DNA of 64,000 nt, from assembly GCA_050246735.1 (NCBI GenBank), contig JBFWVM010000022.1:32220-96219 (forward strand), read 5' to 3'. The notes beneath the pieces are model-generated. The model saw nothing but the letters and a program-made list of their open reading frames with translations, was not told the DNA's origin and ran no database searches. Shown here in pieces: positions 25,643 through 34,969 of this stretch. Source of the DNA: Taklimakanibacter sp050246735. Lineage in GTDB: Bacteria > Pseudomonadota > Alphaproteobacteria > Rhizobiales > Aestuariivirgaceae. How positions within the stretch are numbered: the first letter of the stretch is position 1; every line of letters starts with the position of its first letter. The position numbers and the translations under genes were made by a program.

Positions 25643-26782
25643 GTGCTTCTGAGCGTACTCGACCAATCCCTGGAGAGATCCCCGTTCTTCGACAGCGCGC
25701 ATCGCGACGGCGCGGCGGCCTATATCGTCCTCAACCACATGTTCATGCCCTACCGCTATGGCGACCAGACGGAGGAATATTGGTCGCTGGTGAACGATGC
25801 GACGCTCTGGGACGTCGCCGCCGAGCGCCAGGTCGAGATCACAGGCCCCGACGCCCAGCGTTTCGTCGACCTGCTGGTGCCGCGCAATCTCGAACGCTGC
25901 GCTCCCGGGCAGTGCCGCTATGTCGTGATCACCGACCAGGACGGCCATATCCTCAACGATCCGGTCCTCAACCGGCTGGAGGCGGACAGATACTGGCTCT
26001 CGGCCGCCGACAGCGACCTTCTTCTCTGGGCCAAGGGGGTGGCGTGTTTCGCAGGGATGGATGTCCGCATCGGCGAGCCGGAAGCCGCGCCCATCCAGGT
26101 CCAGGGCAACAAGTCGCGCGATATCATGATCGGCCTCCTCGGCGACAAGGTTGCGCATCTCAAATATTATCACCTGACGCATGTCGAGCTCGACGGCATG
26201 CCGCTGATGGTGTCGAGGACCGGCTGGAGCGGCGATCTGGGCTACGAGATCTACTTGCGCGACGTCTCGCGCGCCGCCGAACTGTGGGAGCGGGTGAAGA
26301 AGGCGGGCCGGCCCTTCAACCTCCGGGTGACCGGGCCCAACACCATACGCCGGGTCGAAGCCGGCATCATCGCCATGCGCTCCGACTTCCCGGCCGAGGC
26401 GACGCCCTTCCATGTCGGCCTCGGACATCTGGTCGATCTCGACAAGCCTGCCGATTTCATCGGCAAACCGGCCTTGCGGCGCATTGCCGCCGAAGGCGTG
26501 GCGTGGAAGCTCGTCGGGCTCGAATTCGACGAAGGCGCCGCGCCCGGCGAGGCGGCAACCTTCGGCGGGCGCACCGTGAGCCGCGACGGCGCGCCGGTCG
26601 GGCGGACGACCGTCGTCGTCCACTCGCCGCGGCTCGAGCGGATGATCGGCTATGCCCGCGTCGCCGCGGACGCGGCGGAGCTGGGCACGCTTCTGAAGGT
26701 CGAGGGAAAGGCGGGATGGCAGAATGCGCGCGTCGCCAGGCGCCCGTTCTTTGATGCCGCGAAACGGGAGCCGAGACGGTGA
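25643..26782 (+). CDS. GcvT/DmdA-like aminomethyltransferase-family protein
   Basis: A 379-residue protein of the folate-dependent T-protein family. Family features are EEYWSLVNDATLWDVAAERQVEITGPDAQRFVDLLVPR, DQDGHILNDPVLNRL, SRTGWSGDLGYEIYL and the C-terminal GlyCV_T_C domain with VGRTTVVVHSPRLERMIGYA. Relatives demethylate glycine-cleavage intermediates, dimethylglycine, sarcosine or DMSP, donating a C1 unit to tetrahydrofolate. Separate H and P proteins are not nearby, so it is probably not the glycine-cleavage enzyme. GTG start at 25643 behind an AGGAAAGGCAGG stretch. It overlaps the next gene by one base. Confidence 0.85.
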   Translation: MLLSVLDQSLERSPFFDSAHRDGAAAYIVLNHMFMPYRYGDQTEEYWSLVNDATLWDVAAERQVEITGPDAQRFVDLLVPRNLERCAPGQCRYVVITDQDGHILNDPVLNRLEADRYWLSAADSDLLLWAKGVACFAGMDVRIGEPEAAPIQVQGNKSRDIMIGLLGDKVAHLKYYHLTHVELDGMPLMVSRTGWSGDLGYEIYLRDVSRAAELWERVKKAGRPFNLRVTGPNTIRRVEAGIIAMRSDFPAEATPFHVGLGHLVDLDKPADFIGKPALRRIAAEGVAWKLVGLEFDEGAAPGEAATFGGRTVSRDGAPVGRTTVVVHSPRLERMIGYARVAADAAELGTLLKVEGKAGWQNARVARRPFFDAAKREPRR

Positions 26783-27786
26783 TGCCTGAGCGCACCGAGC
26801 TCGATCTCCTGTTCCTCAATCGCCGGGACGTCGCGGCCCTGACGCCGGCCATGCCGGAGATCATGGACATCGTCGAAGCGGGCCTCAGGGCGCATGGCAC
26901 GGGCGAGGTCGTCCTGCCTCCCAAGAGCCATATCCATCTCGACGACCGCTACAACGGGCATTTCAATATCCTGATGGGCTATGCCGGGCCCATCGACACG
27001 GCCGGCGTGAAGGTCATCGGCGACTATGTCGACAACTATCGCCGCGATCTGCCGTCGGAGATCGCGATCCTGACGCTCTATGACCCGCGCACCGGCAGCC
27101 CGCTCTGCATCATGGATGCGACCGACCTCACCTGGCTGAGGACCGGTGCCGTGACCGGCATCGGTGCGCGCCGCCTGGCGGCGCCCGGTTCGAAGGTCCT
27201 GGCCCATATCGGGGCGCGCGGCACGGCGGCGGCCAATATCCGCGCCATCGCCGGTGTCGTCGATCTGGGCGAGGTCCGTATCGCCAGCAAGCGGCGCGAG
27301 ACGCGTGACGAGCTTGCCCGGGTGGTCGCAGCGGAGCTCGAAATACCGGTGCGCAGCGTCGCCGGCGTCGAGGAGGCGGTCGCCGGCGCCGACATCATCG
27401 TCGAGGCGACCCGGCTCGAGGCGCCGCAGGTTCTCATCGCCGACCGCATGATCAAGCCCGGCGCTCTCCTGATCACCTATGGCTGGATCATGGCCGTCGA
27501 CCCGGCGCTGCCTCTCAGCGCCGACAAGATGATCGTCGACGACTGGCGCCAGTGCTGCGAAGGCGGAACGTTCCACAGCCTGATCGAGGACGGCCGGCTG
27601 CGGCGCGAGCATGTGCATGCCGAGATCGGCCAGATCGTGGCCGGGATGCGCCCGGGACGCGAGAGCGACGGGGAGCGGATCGTTTTCTGGCACCGGGGCT
27701 TCGCCATAAGCGACATCGTCCTCGGCCGCGATCTCTTCGACCGCGCCGTGAAGACGGGAGCCGGGCGGAAGCTGTCGCTCTGGTAG
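26782..27786 (+). CDS. Ornithine cyclodeaminase/mu-crystallin family protein
   Basis: A 334-residue NAD(P)-binding protein of the ornithine cyclodeaminase family. VVLPPKSHIHL supplies the usual substrate-binding basic residue, SPLCIMDATDLTWLRTGAVTGIGARRLA is the signature segment, and VLAHIGARGTAAANIRAI is the Rossmann motif with an altered Gly pattern (GARGTAA). Members include ornithine cyclodeaminase, ketimine reductases and alanine dehydrogenase. It begins at the ATG at 26782 in a TGATG overlap with the GcvT-like gene, so the two are translationally linked. Substrate unknown. Confidence 0.87.
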   Translation: MPERTELDLLFLNRRDVAALTPAMPEIMDIVEAGLRAHGTGEVVLPPKSHIHLDDRYNGHFNILMGYAGPIDTAGVKVIGDYVDNYRRDLPSEIAILTLYDPRTGSPLCIMDATDLTWLRTGAVTGIGARRLAAPGSKVLAHIGARGTAAANIRAIAGVVDLGEVRIASKRRETRDELARVVAAELEIPVRSVAGVEEAVAGADIIVEATRLEAPQVLIADRMIKPGALLITYGWIMAVDPALPLSADKMIVDDWRQCCEGGTFHSLIEDGRLRREHVHAEIGQIVAGMRPGRESDGERIVFWHRGFAISDIVLGRDLFDRAVKTGAGRKLSLW

Positions 27787-27857
27787 CGGCCCGCTGCCGC
27801 TCGCGCCGGGGTGTGAACGGGAGAAGTCGAGACACCAGCTGAGGAAGGGAACAGACG

Positions 27858-29465
27858 ATGAAAGACGCTGACGCATTCCGATATTGGCTCGAAGCACAGG
27901 TGAAAGCCGGAAAGATGGACAGGCGCGAATTCCTGGGCCGTCTCGGCGTGCTCGGCATCGCCGCGGCGGCGGGAACCGCCCTGCCGGCGCCGGCCCGGGC
28001 CGAGGAGGCGCCCAGGCCCGGCGGCCATCTGAGATTCGCCATGGCCCATGGCGAAGCTGCCGACACGCTCGATCCGGCGCATGTCAACAACGGCTACACC
28101 ACCGTCGTCGCCTATGCGATCACCAACATGCTGACGGAAGTGGGCACGGACGGGTCGCTGCTGCCCAAGCTGGCCGAGAGCTGGGAAGCCTCGGAAGGCG
28201 CCACCAAATGGACGTTCAGGCTGCGACGGGGTGTCGAGTTCCACAACGGCAGGAGCTTCACCGCAAAGGACGTCGTCGCCTCGATCAACCATCATCGCGG
28301 CGAGAAATCGACCTCCTCGGTCAAGCCGATCGTCGAGCCGGTGACGTCGGTCGAGGCGGATGGCGATCATGTGGTGGTGATCAGGCTCAGATCGGGCGAT
28401 GCCGATATCCCCTTCAAGCTGTCGACCTTCAGCTTCGGCATGTATCCGGCCAGGGACGACGGCAGCATCGACTGGCAATCGGGCGTCGGCACGGGCGCCT
28501 ACAAGCTGAAGTCGTTCAAGCCGGGCGAGAGGACCGAGCTCACGAAGAACAGGAATTTCTGGCAGGCGGGCCGCGGTCATTTCGACAGCGGCGAGCTGCT
28601 GGCCATCCAGGATGCCGCGGCGCGCCAGAACGCGCTTCTCACCAAGGAGGTCGACGGCATCGACCGTCTCGACCTGAAGACCGTCGACCGGCTGAAGCAG
28701 GCGCCGGGCATCAAGGTCGAGGAGGTCCGCGGCAAGCTCCATTACACCTTCCCGATGCTGACCAATGTCGCGCCCTTCACCGACAACAATGTGCGCCTTG
28801 CCCTCAAGCATGCGATCGATCGCGAGGCCCTGCTCAAGACCATCCTTTTCGGCCACGGCATGGTCGGCAACGATCATCCTCTGACGCCCGCCTATCCGTT
28901 TTTCGCCGCCGACATCGAGCAGCGGACCTATGATCCGGACAAGGCCAGGCACTATCTCAAGCAGGCCGGCATGTCGTCGCTGGCGGTCGATCTGAGCGCC
29001 GCCAACGCCGCCTTCACCGGCGCCGTCGATACCGCCGTCCTCTATGCGGCCCAGGCCAAGAAGGCGGATATCTCGATCAACGTCGTCCAGGAGCCAAATG
29101 ACGGCTATTGGACCAATATCTGGCAGAAGAAGCCCTGGTGCGCGGCCTATTGGTTCGGCACGCCGACGCCCGACGATATATTGACGCAGGCCTATTCCGC
29201 CGGCGCGAGCTGGAACGACAGCGCCTGGACCAACGAGAGGTTCAACAAGGTCCTGGTCGAGGCGCGCTCCGAGCTCGATGCCGGCAAGCGCGCCGGCATG
29301 TATCGCGAGCTGCAGCTCCTGGTGCGCGATGAAGGCGGCGTCGTCATTCCGCTCTTCGCCAACGACGTGTTCGCCATCAGCAGCCGGATCGGTCACGGCA
29401 AGCTGGCCGACAATTACGAATGCGACGGCCGCATGTTCTTCGACCGCTGGTGGTTCGCGTCCTGA
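27858..29465 (+). CDS. DppA/OppA-type ABC substrate-binding protein (orphan)
   Basis: A 535-residue solute-binding protein of the peptide/nickel family (SBP_bac_5). The leader DRREFLGRLGVLGIAAAAG is Tat-like, followed after about residue 48 by GGHLRFAMAHGEAADTLDP. Other family features are WEASEGATKWTFRLRRGVEFHNG, NVRLALKHAIDREALLK and RYGHG-like C-terminal strands with CDGRMFFDRWWF. No permease or ATPase follows, as the next gene is convergent. It must therefore rely on a remote transporter, unless the operon is truncated. GAGGAAGGG precedes the ATG. Confidence 0.9.
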   Translation: MKDADAFRYWLEAQVKAGKMDRREFLGRLGVLGIAAAAGTALPAPARAEEAPRPGGHLRFAMAHGEAADTLDPAHVNNGYTTVVAYAITNMLTEVGTDGSLLPKLAESWEASEGATKWTFRLRRGVEFHNGRSFTAKDVVASINHHRGEKSTSSVKPIVEPVTSVEADGDHVVVIRLRSGDADIPFKLSTFSFGMYPARDDGSIDWQSGVGTGAYKLKSFKPGERTELTKNRNFWQAGRGHFDSGELLAIQDAAARQNALLTKEVDGIDRLDLKTVDRLKQAPGIKVEEVRGKLHYTFPMLTNVAPFTDNNVRLALKHAIDREALLKTILFGHGMVGNDHPLTPAYPFFAADIEQRTYDPDKARHYLKQAGMSSLAVDLSAANAAFTGAVDTAVLYAAQAKKADISINVVQEPNDGYWTNIWQKKPWCAAYWFGTPTPDDILTQAYSAGASWNDSAWTNERFNKVLVEARSELDAGKRAGMYRELQLLVRDEGGVVIPLFANDVFAISSRIGHGKLADNYECDGRMFFDRWWFAS

Positions 29466-29468
29466 GGC

Positions 29469-30344
29469 TTACCAGAACGGCGCCGGGATGTAGCGGCTGA
29501 AGATGCGGGCGAAGGTGCCCGATTCCTGCAGCCGGTCGAGCGCGTAATCGAAGGCCTGCTTCAATTCCTCGTCGCCGCGCCGCACCAGGAAGACATAGGG
29601 CCGGCTGAACGATGCGTCGTCATAATAGGCGCCGTCGACATATTTGCAGCAGCCCTGCGAGGCGCTGCCGCGCATCCAGTAGACGAGCTGCAGCGCGTCG
29701 CCGAACAGGACCTCGACCCTGGCGGTGCGCAGCGCCTCCTGCAGTTCGGCGAGGCTGGGATAGGTGACGACCACCGAGTCCTCGTAGTTGCGCCTGAGCC
29801 AGGCCTCGTAGCCGCTGCCGGCAACGACACCGATGCGCTTGCCGGCCACCGCGGCCCGCGTCATCTGGGCGATGTCGTTTTCCTTGCGCACCGCGAAGCG
29901 CCCGAGCGAGCGGTAGATCGGCCGGGTCGGCTGGAATTTCTCCAGCGTCGCCTCGTCCACCCGCAAGCCGGCCACGATGCCGCCCGAGGCGGGATCGCCT
30001 GTGAGCGACTGCCACGACATCAGCACGACCTGGCAACTGGTATGCAGTTCCTGGCAGGCCGCCCGCGCCGCGTCGACGGCGATTCCCTGGGGGTCGCCGG
30101 CGGGGCCGGAATAGCTGAAGGGCGGGAAATCATTGTCGGCCAGGATGATGATCTGGTCACGGGTGAAGGACTGAGGCTTGCCTCCGACGTCGACCTGGCG
30201 GAAGCGCGGCAGGGGCAGGGCCACCTGCTTTTCCGGAGTCGCCGGGGCGAGGCTCAGGTCCTGCGCGCCGAGGCGCGGGAACCGGCCGGGCACGATGGCG
30301 AGGAGAGCTGCGAGAGCCAGTATCCTGAAGGCGCGGCCGGTCAT
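29469..30344 (-). CDS. Solute-binding protein, type 2 PBP (amino-acid-type), unpaired
   Basis: A 291-residue secreted protein with a Sec signal peptide (about 1-28, FRILALAALLAIVPG). The type 2 periplasmic-binding fold is visible as IIILADNDFPPFSYSGPAGDPQGIAVDAA, then RIGVVAGSGYEAWLRRNY and VEVLFGDALQLVYWM. Such proteins bind polar amino acids for ABC import or act as receptor domains. There is no permease or ATPase beside it. The ATG at 30344 was chosen because it gives a clean signal peptide. It converges with the DppA-like gene within 4 bp. Confidence 0.82.
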   Translation of the reverse strand: MTGRAFRILALAALLAIVPGRFPRLGAQDLSLAPATPEKQVALPLPRFRQVDVGGKPQSFTRDQIIILADNDFPPFSYSGPAGDPQGIAVDAARAACQELHTSCQVVLMSWQSLTGDPASGGIVAGLRVDEATLEKFQPTRPIYRSLGRFAVRKENDIAQMTRAAVAGKRIGVVAGSGYEAWLRRNYEDSVVVTYPSLAELQEALRTARVEVLFGDALQLVYWMRGSASQGCCKYVDGAYYDDASFSRPYVFLVRRGDEELKQAFDYALDRLQESGTFARIFSRYIPAPFW

Positions 30345-30422
30345 GGACGGGCTTGTATCCGGTAATGCTGTTGGTCGTCGCCAAGACCTACAACCTGGAT
30401 GCGGCAAATGAAAGCCCGCCTC

Positions 30423-31193
30423 TCATATCCTGACCAGGCGCAACACCGTAATCCCATGCGCATCGACGAGGATGAGCTTGTCCCGGATCTCGTCGATGCG
30501 GTAGAGGCGCGTGTCGGCAAGGGCCGACAGGAAATGGCTTTCCTGATCCATGATGTCCCGGGCACAGGCCATTCTGGTCGAGATGATCGGCCCGAAGCTC
30601 ATATGGGCGCCCGCGACGGTCGCCTTGCCGCTGATCCGGTTGCAGCCGCCGCTGCCGGTGATCCTGCCGTCGGCGGCGATCTCGAGCACCGCCCCGCCGC
30701 CGGGCGCGACGCGGCGGTTGCGGATGGACTCGGCGCGCCAGCGCCCCGCCGCCGCGAGGGACGCTGCTCCGGCGGACGTGACGAGCTCGACCTTGATGTC
30801 CGCTTCGTCCGGCCCGCCGGCGAGGACGGCATGCCGGGCGGTGGTGATGAACCACAATCTGCCCTCGACGGTGATGCGGGCCTGCAACGCGTAAGCGTGG
30901 CCGGGCGCGATCCGCGCCTCGTCGAAACGCAGGCGGTAGGGGATGGGCATCCGGTGCCGGGTCTTGACCCGCGTGACCGCGAGGCCGCGCGCCGGCGCGT
31001 TGGCGCCAGACACATCGACGAGCCGCACTTCGAGGAGCGCATCGGGCGGCAGGGCGACGGGCTCGCGGTAGGAGACCCGGCCGCGCAGGGTCCGGCCCGC
31101 GGCCCGCACCGGCATGGCTTGCCCAGCCAGCGCCGCGGCGAAGCCCATGAATGTGCGGCGCGACAGCGCCAGGCGGGAATACACCCGTTTCAT
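30423..31193 (-). CDS. YbaY-META domain protein, Tat leader (paralogue A)
   Basis: A 256-residue exported protein. It has a leader ALSRRTFMGFAAALAG (Tat type), a YbaY/YscW-like beta-sandwich domain (about 36-150: RGRVSYREPVALPPDALLEVRL, then MPIPYRLRFD), and a META domain (about 150-256: SGGCNRISGKATV, FGPIISTRMACA, MDQESHFLSAL). META domains occur in HslJ-type stress lipoproteins. A clear paralogue lies at 48790-49563. GGGAGAATCGG precedes the ATG. The molecular role is unknown; a cell-envelope stress role is a guess based on HslJ. Confidence 0.82.
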   Translation of the reverse strand: MKRVYSRLALSRRTFMGFAAALAGQAMPVRAAGRTLRGRVSYREPVALPPDALLEVRLVDVSGANAPARGLAVTRVKTRHRMPIPYRLRFDEARIAPGHAYALQARITVEGRLWFITTARHAVLAGGPDEADIKVELVTSAGAASLAAAGRWRAESIRNRRVAPGGGAVLEIAADGRITGSGGCNRISGKATVAGAHMSFGPIISTRMACARDIMDQESHFLSALADTRLYRIDEIRDKLILVDAHGITVLRLVRI

Positions 31194-31412
31194 CCGATTC
31201 TCCCATCCACCCCAGGCAACCTTAGCTCATCGCCGGATCAAGACTATGTATCGAATGCGGACGTATGACGGCGGCTCGCGGTCAGGCCGGGAATTGCCGG
31301 CGCCGCGGGGGTGAATCCTGTTGCAATTGCTGGTAAAAACGACACAAGTTGAGGCCGTGCCGCCGAATCCGAAGTCCCCGACTTCGCGGCGGACGGAGCC
31401 TGGGACGGCAAA

Positions 31413-33239
31413 GTGGCAACGGGGCCGAAAGAAACGCTTCGCAGAGACGGCGGGAACAGGAAGCCTGTTCCTGCCAAGTCCTTCATTTTGCCTACGATTC
31501 CGACCTCCGCGCAGCTGCTGGAAGCGATCCGGCGCATGACCCCGGCGGAGGCTCAGCGGGCTTTCCGCCACCGTGTCCTGCCCATCTCCTGGGAGCCCGG
31601 CAAGACCGGTTATGTGGCGGCGGGCGAGCGCGCCAAGGCCTATGCCAAGGACCAGGGACTCGAGGTGACCGCCATCACCAATGAGCGCACGGTCCTGCGC
31701 GAATTGCAGCGCGGGCAGGAAAACGAGCTCGCCCAGAACGCGCTGTGGGGCCTCAAGACCCGCTTTCCCCAGCATTCCGCCGCCCAGCCTCTCACCGCCC
31801 AACAGGCGCTGTGGCTCGTCTTCGCTCTGGGCTTCGCCGCCTTTGCGCTGATGTGGGACCGCGAGCCTGCCCTCGTCGCAGGCTTTGCCGCGATGCTGTC
31901 TTTGTTCGCGTTCCTCGCCGGCTTTCATGTCTGGTGCATCCTGCCGGCGAAGCTCCCGCCCGCGCCGGTCTCGAAGGCCGTTCCCGACGCCGAGCTGCCG
32001 GTCTACAGCGTGCTCGTCCCCCTGTTTCGCGAGAGCAGGATCGTCGAGCAGACGCTCGGGATGCTCAGGGCGCTCGACTATCCGGCCGCCAGGCTCGACA
32101 TCAAGCTGATCGTCGAGGCGGAAGACGAGGCCTTGCACAAGGCTCTCGACGACATGCGCCTGCCGGCGCACATGGAAGTGATCGCGGTGCCGAAGCTCGG
32201 CCCGCAGACGAAGTTCAGGGCGCTGAGCTATGCGTTGCCCTTCGCGCGCGGCGACCTGCTGGTCGTCTATGATGCCGATGCCGTCCCCGCTGCCGACCAG
32301 CTGCGACGCATCGCCGGCGCCTTCGCCCTGGCGCCCAAGACGGTGGCCTGCCTGCAGACGCAGCTCGGCTTCTGGAACCGCAACGAGAACTGGCTGGCGC
32401 GGCACGGCGCCCTCGAATATGCCTTCCAGTTCAAGCTCATGTTTCCGCGCTTCGCCAAGACCGGCGCCCCCGTCCTCTTCGCCGGCGCCTCCAGCCATTA
32501 CCGCACCGCCACCTTGCGCCATGTCGGCGGCTTCGATCCCCACAGTGTCGCCCGCGACTCCGGATTGAGCCTGCGGCTGGCCCGCTTCGGCTTCCGCACC
32601 GCGCTTTTCCCCTCCGCGACGCGCGAGGAGGCCGCGACCCGGCTCAGGGACTGGATGGCCCAGCGCATCCGCTGGATCAGGGGTACCATCCAGACCGTCG
32701 TCGTCAACAGCCGCTCGCCCTTGCGCATGTCGCGCGAGCTCGGAGCGCGCAACTTCCTCCTGAGCCAAGCCGTCACCAGCGTGAGCCTCGTCGCGGCGCT
32801 GGCGCATCCCTTGTTTCTGCTCTGGGCTGCGTCCAGCGTCGCCCTGCTCCTGCTCGATTTGCCGGTCCCCGGCCAGCTTTGGCTGTTCCTGCAGGGTCTT
32901 TACGTGATCGTTGCCGCCTTCGCTTTTCTGTTCGCGATGGCGGCCGGGATCCGCGCCAGCCTGTTCCTCGGCCGCGGCCCATGGTTCGCCACCCTATTGA
33001 CGCTGCCGGTCTACTGGCTGCTGATCTCGATCGCCAGCTGGATCGCGGTCGTGCAGTATTTTTCGGGCGTGACGCGCTGGGCGAAGACGCCGCATGGCGC
33101 GAGCCGCGTCAAGCCGCAGCTCGCGGCCGAGAAGAAGGCCGACAGGAAGCTCGAGAAGAAACCCGACAGGCGGCCCGGCAAGGTGCCGCCGAGCATCCAG
33201 GCGGCCCTCTCTCAGCCGCGCCCGACAAAAGGCATCTGA
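31413..33239 (+). CDS. Membrane-bound family 2 glycosyltransferase
   Basis: A 608-residue processive-type GT2. An N-terminal region (about 30-110) resembles the GspE/MshE N-terminal domain often fused to such enzymes. Two membrane helices follow (about 125-180), then the catalytic domain with YSVLVPLFRES, VVYDADAVP (metal-binding DxD) and QRIRWIRGT (acceptor QxxRW), then four C-terminal membrane helices and a lysine-rich tail. The usual TED acid is RDSGLS here. It probably builds an exported glycan. The start is uncertain (GTG at 31413, TTG at 31488 or ATG at 31536). Its 3' end overlaps the convergent SDR by 28 bp. Confidence 0.85.
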   Translation: MATGPKETLRRDGGNRKPVPAKSFILPTIPTSAQLLEAIRRMTPAEAQRAFRHRVLPISWEPGKTGYVAAGERAKAYAKDQGLEVTAITNERTVLRELQRGQENELAQNALWGLKTRFPQHSAAQPLTAQQALWLVFALGFAAFALMWDREPALVAGFAAMLSLFAFLAGFHVWCILPAKLPPAPVSKAVPDAELPVYSVLVPLFRESRIVEQTLGMLRALDYPAARLDIKLIVEAEDEALHKALDDMRLPAHMEVIAVPKLGPQTKFRALSYALPFARGDLLVVYDADAVPAADQLRRIAGAFALAPKTVACLQTQLGFWNRNENWLARHGALEYAFQFKLMFPRFAKTGAPVLFAGASSHYRTATLRHVGGFDPHSVARDSGLSLRLARFGFRTALFPSATREEAATRLRDWMAQRIRWIRGTIQTVVVNSRSPLRMSRELGARNFLLSQAVTSVSLVAALAHPLFLLWAASSVALLLLDLPVPGQLWLFLQGLYVIVAAFAFLFAMAAGIRASLFLGRGPWFATLLTLPVYWLLISIASWIAVVQYFSGVTRWAKTPHGASRVKPQLAAEKKADRKLEKKPDRRPGKVPPSIQAALSQPRPTKGI

Positions 33240-33958
33240 TTGGCCATCACCGTCATGAACAGCACGTTCACATCGAGCGGCAGCGACGCCATGTGGACGA
33301 CGGCGTCGACCACATGGCGAACGTCCATGGTCGCCTCGACCGCCGTCGACCCGTCGGCCTGGAGCACGCCGGTCTTCATCTTGGCGGTCATGTCGGTGGC
33401 GGCATTTCCGATGTCGATCTGGCCGCAGGCGATATTGTGCCGGCGTCCGTCGAGCGACGCGGCGCGGGTGAGGCCGGTGATGCCGTGCTTGGTGGCCGTA
33501 TAGGGCACGGAGAACGGGCGCGGCACATGCGCCGAGATCGAGCCGTTGTTGATGATCCGCCCGCCTTTCGGATCCTGCGCCTTCATCAGCCGGAAGGCTT
33601 CCTGGGTGCAGTAGAAAGCGCCTGACAGGTTGGCGTCGACGACCGCCTGCCATTGCTCGGGGGTCAGCTCGTCGAGCGGGACCGCCGGCGCGTTGACGCC
33701 GGCATTGTTGAACAGCACGTCGAGGCGGCCGAAGGCCTGCCTGATCTCGGCGAAGAGCCGGGCGACGGATCGCGGATCGCCGATATCGGCGGCGACCGCC
33801 AGTGACGGACCGCCGATGCTCGTCTTCGTCTCCTCGAGCGCATCCTTGCGCCGGCCGGTGAGGACGACGCTGTAGCCGGCCTTGCCGAGCCCGATCGAGA
33901 CGGCGCGCCCGATGCCGGAGCCCGCGCCGGTGACCAATGCGATCCTGGATTGAGCCAA
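33212..33958 (-). CDS. Short-chain dehydrogenase/reductase (SDR)
   Basis: A 248-residue classical SDR with cofactor motif TGAGSGIG (near 11-18), DVLFNNAGVN, catalytic serine in INNGSISA, and Tyr-x3-Lys in PYTATKHGI, all conserved. It starts at TTG 33958 behind CGGAGGATTCA, a strong ribosome site five to six bases away. It is a stand-alone gene, convergent with the glycosyltransferase and upstream of the IclR gene on the same strand. Substrate unknown. Confidence 0.9.
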   Translation of the reverse strand: MAQSRIALVTGAGSGIGRAVSIGLGKAGYSVVLTGRRKDALEETKTSIGGPSLAVAADIGDPRSVARLFAEIRQAFGRLDVLFNNAGVNAPAVPLDELTPEQWQAVVDANLSGAFYCTQEAFRLMKAQDPKGGRIINNGSISAHVPRPFSVPYTATKHGITGLTRAASLDGRRHNIACGQIDIGNAATDMTAKMKTGVLQADGSTAVEATMDVRHVVDAVVHMASLPLDVNVLFMTVMANQMPFVGRG

Positions 33959-34036
33959 TGAATCCTCCGTGACTGTGCCTGAGACCCGGCGAGCGATAAT
34001 AGGTGCCGCCGTCGCCGGAACAAGGCGTTTCTCGCC

Positions 34037-34912
34037 TCAGCGCCGCCTGCCGCCGCGTTGGACGAGCCGCGAGATCTCCTGCGCGTGCCGCCGCAGCAGG
34101 GCGCCGATGCGGTCCGGCGTGGGGGCCATGATGCGCGGCGAGGGTCCAGGGACGCTGATCGCCGCGACGGCCCTGCCGTCCGGTCCGAGAAGGGGTGCGG
34201 CGATGCAGCTCACCCCGTCTTCGAGCTCCTCGTTCTCGACCGCGTAACCCTTGCTGCGCGCCGCCGCGAGCGCCATCTTGAAGGCCTTCGCCGTCACGAT
34301 GGTGTTCCTGGCGAGCTTGCGCGGCGGCGCCCCGGCGAAGATCTGATCGAGGCGCGCATCGTCCGGCTCATGCGCGAGGATGGCTTTGGCCGAGGCTGAG
34401 CTGTGCGCGGGAAACACGCTGCCGACCCGCATCACCATGCGCAGGGCGTGCGTGCCGTCCACCTTGTCGATATAGACCGACCAGGCACCGTCGAGCATCA
34501 CCAGATTCGTCGTCTCGCCGGTCGCTGCGGCGATGCGCTCGAGATACGGCCGGACGAGCGACCGCAAGGGGCTGGTGCGCTGCTGGAGGCTGGCCGCGGC
34601 CCCGGCGATGCGATGGCCGAGCATGTAGAGGCTGGTGTCGCCGTCCCGCGTCACATAACCTTCCCGCTGCAATGTCGCGAGCAGGCGATGGGCGGTGCTG
34701 GGCGCGAGTCCGGCGCGCCGCGCCAGGTCGTTGAGGCCGGCCGCACTGCCGTCATGGTCGGCGCAGGCCTCGATGAGTGCCAGGCCGCGCAGCAGCGACT
34801 GCACCCCGCCCCGGACGCGGGCGCCCTTTCGCCGGGCGCCCGTCACCCGCCCTTCCTTATCCGCATGGGAAGCCTGCATCGCGCTCCGCGCATTTGCCCT
34901 TGAAATCGCCAT
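34037..34912 (-). CDS. IclR family transcriptional regulator
   Basis: A 291-residue IclR regulator. The winged HTH (about 38-95: SLLRGLALIEACADH, then NDLARRAGLAPSTAHRLLATLQREGYV) is followed by the GAF-like effector domain with SSASAKAILAH, RSKGYAVENEELEDGVSCIAAPL and AAISVPGPSPRI. It is divergent from the creatininase-like operon with TTCC/GGAA half-sites in the gap, so it very likely regulates that operon. The ATG at 34912 is used; an ATG at 34879 would trim 11 residues. Confidence 0.9.
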   Translation of the reverse strand: MAISRANARSAMQASHADKEGRVTGARRKGARVRGGVQSLLRGLALIEACADHDGSAAGLNDLARRAGLAPSTAHRLLATLQREGYVTRDGDTSLYMLGHRIAGAAASLQQRTSPLRSLVRPYLERIAAATGETTNLVMLDGAWSVYIDKVDGTHALRMVMRVGSVFPAHSSASAKAILAHEPDDARLDQIFAGAPPRKLARNTIVTAKAFKMALAAARSKGYAVENEELEDGVSCIAAPLLGPDGRAVAAISVPGPSPRIMAPTPDRIGALLRRHAQEISRLVQRGGRRR

Positions 34913-34921
34913 CGGCAGCTG

Positions 34922-34947
34922 TTCCACTATACGGAAATGCAGTTCCG
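34922..34947. promoter_or_regulatory. Candidate IclR operator: TTCC/GGAA half-site cluster
   Basis: Within the 57-bp gap between the IclR gene and the creatininase-like gene are TTCC (34922), GGAA (34933) and TTCC (34943). The pair CGGAA and TTCCG forms a dyad with a 6-bp spacer (34932-34947). IclR proteins bind short AT-centred palindromes with GGAA-like arms, so this is a reasonable operator. Confidence 0.45.
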
Positions 34948-34969
34948 AAATAAACAGGAAGGCGGCAGG

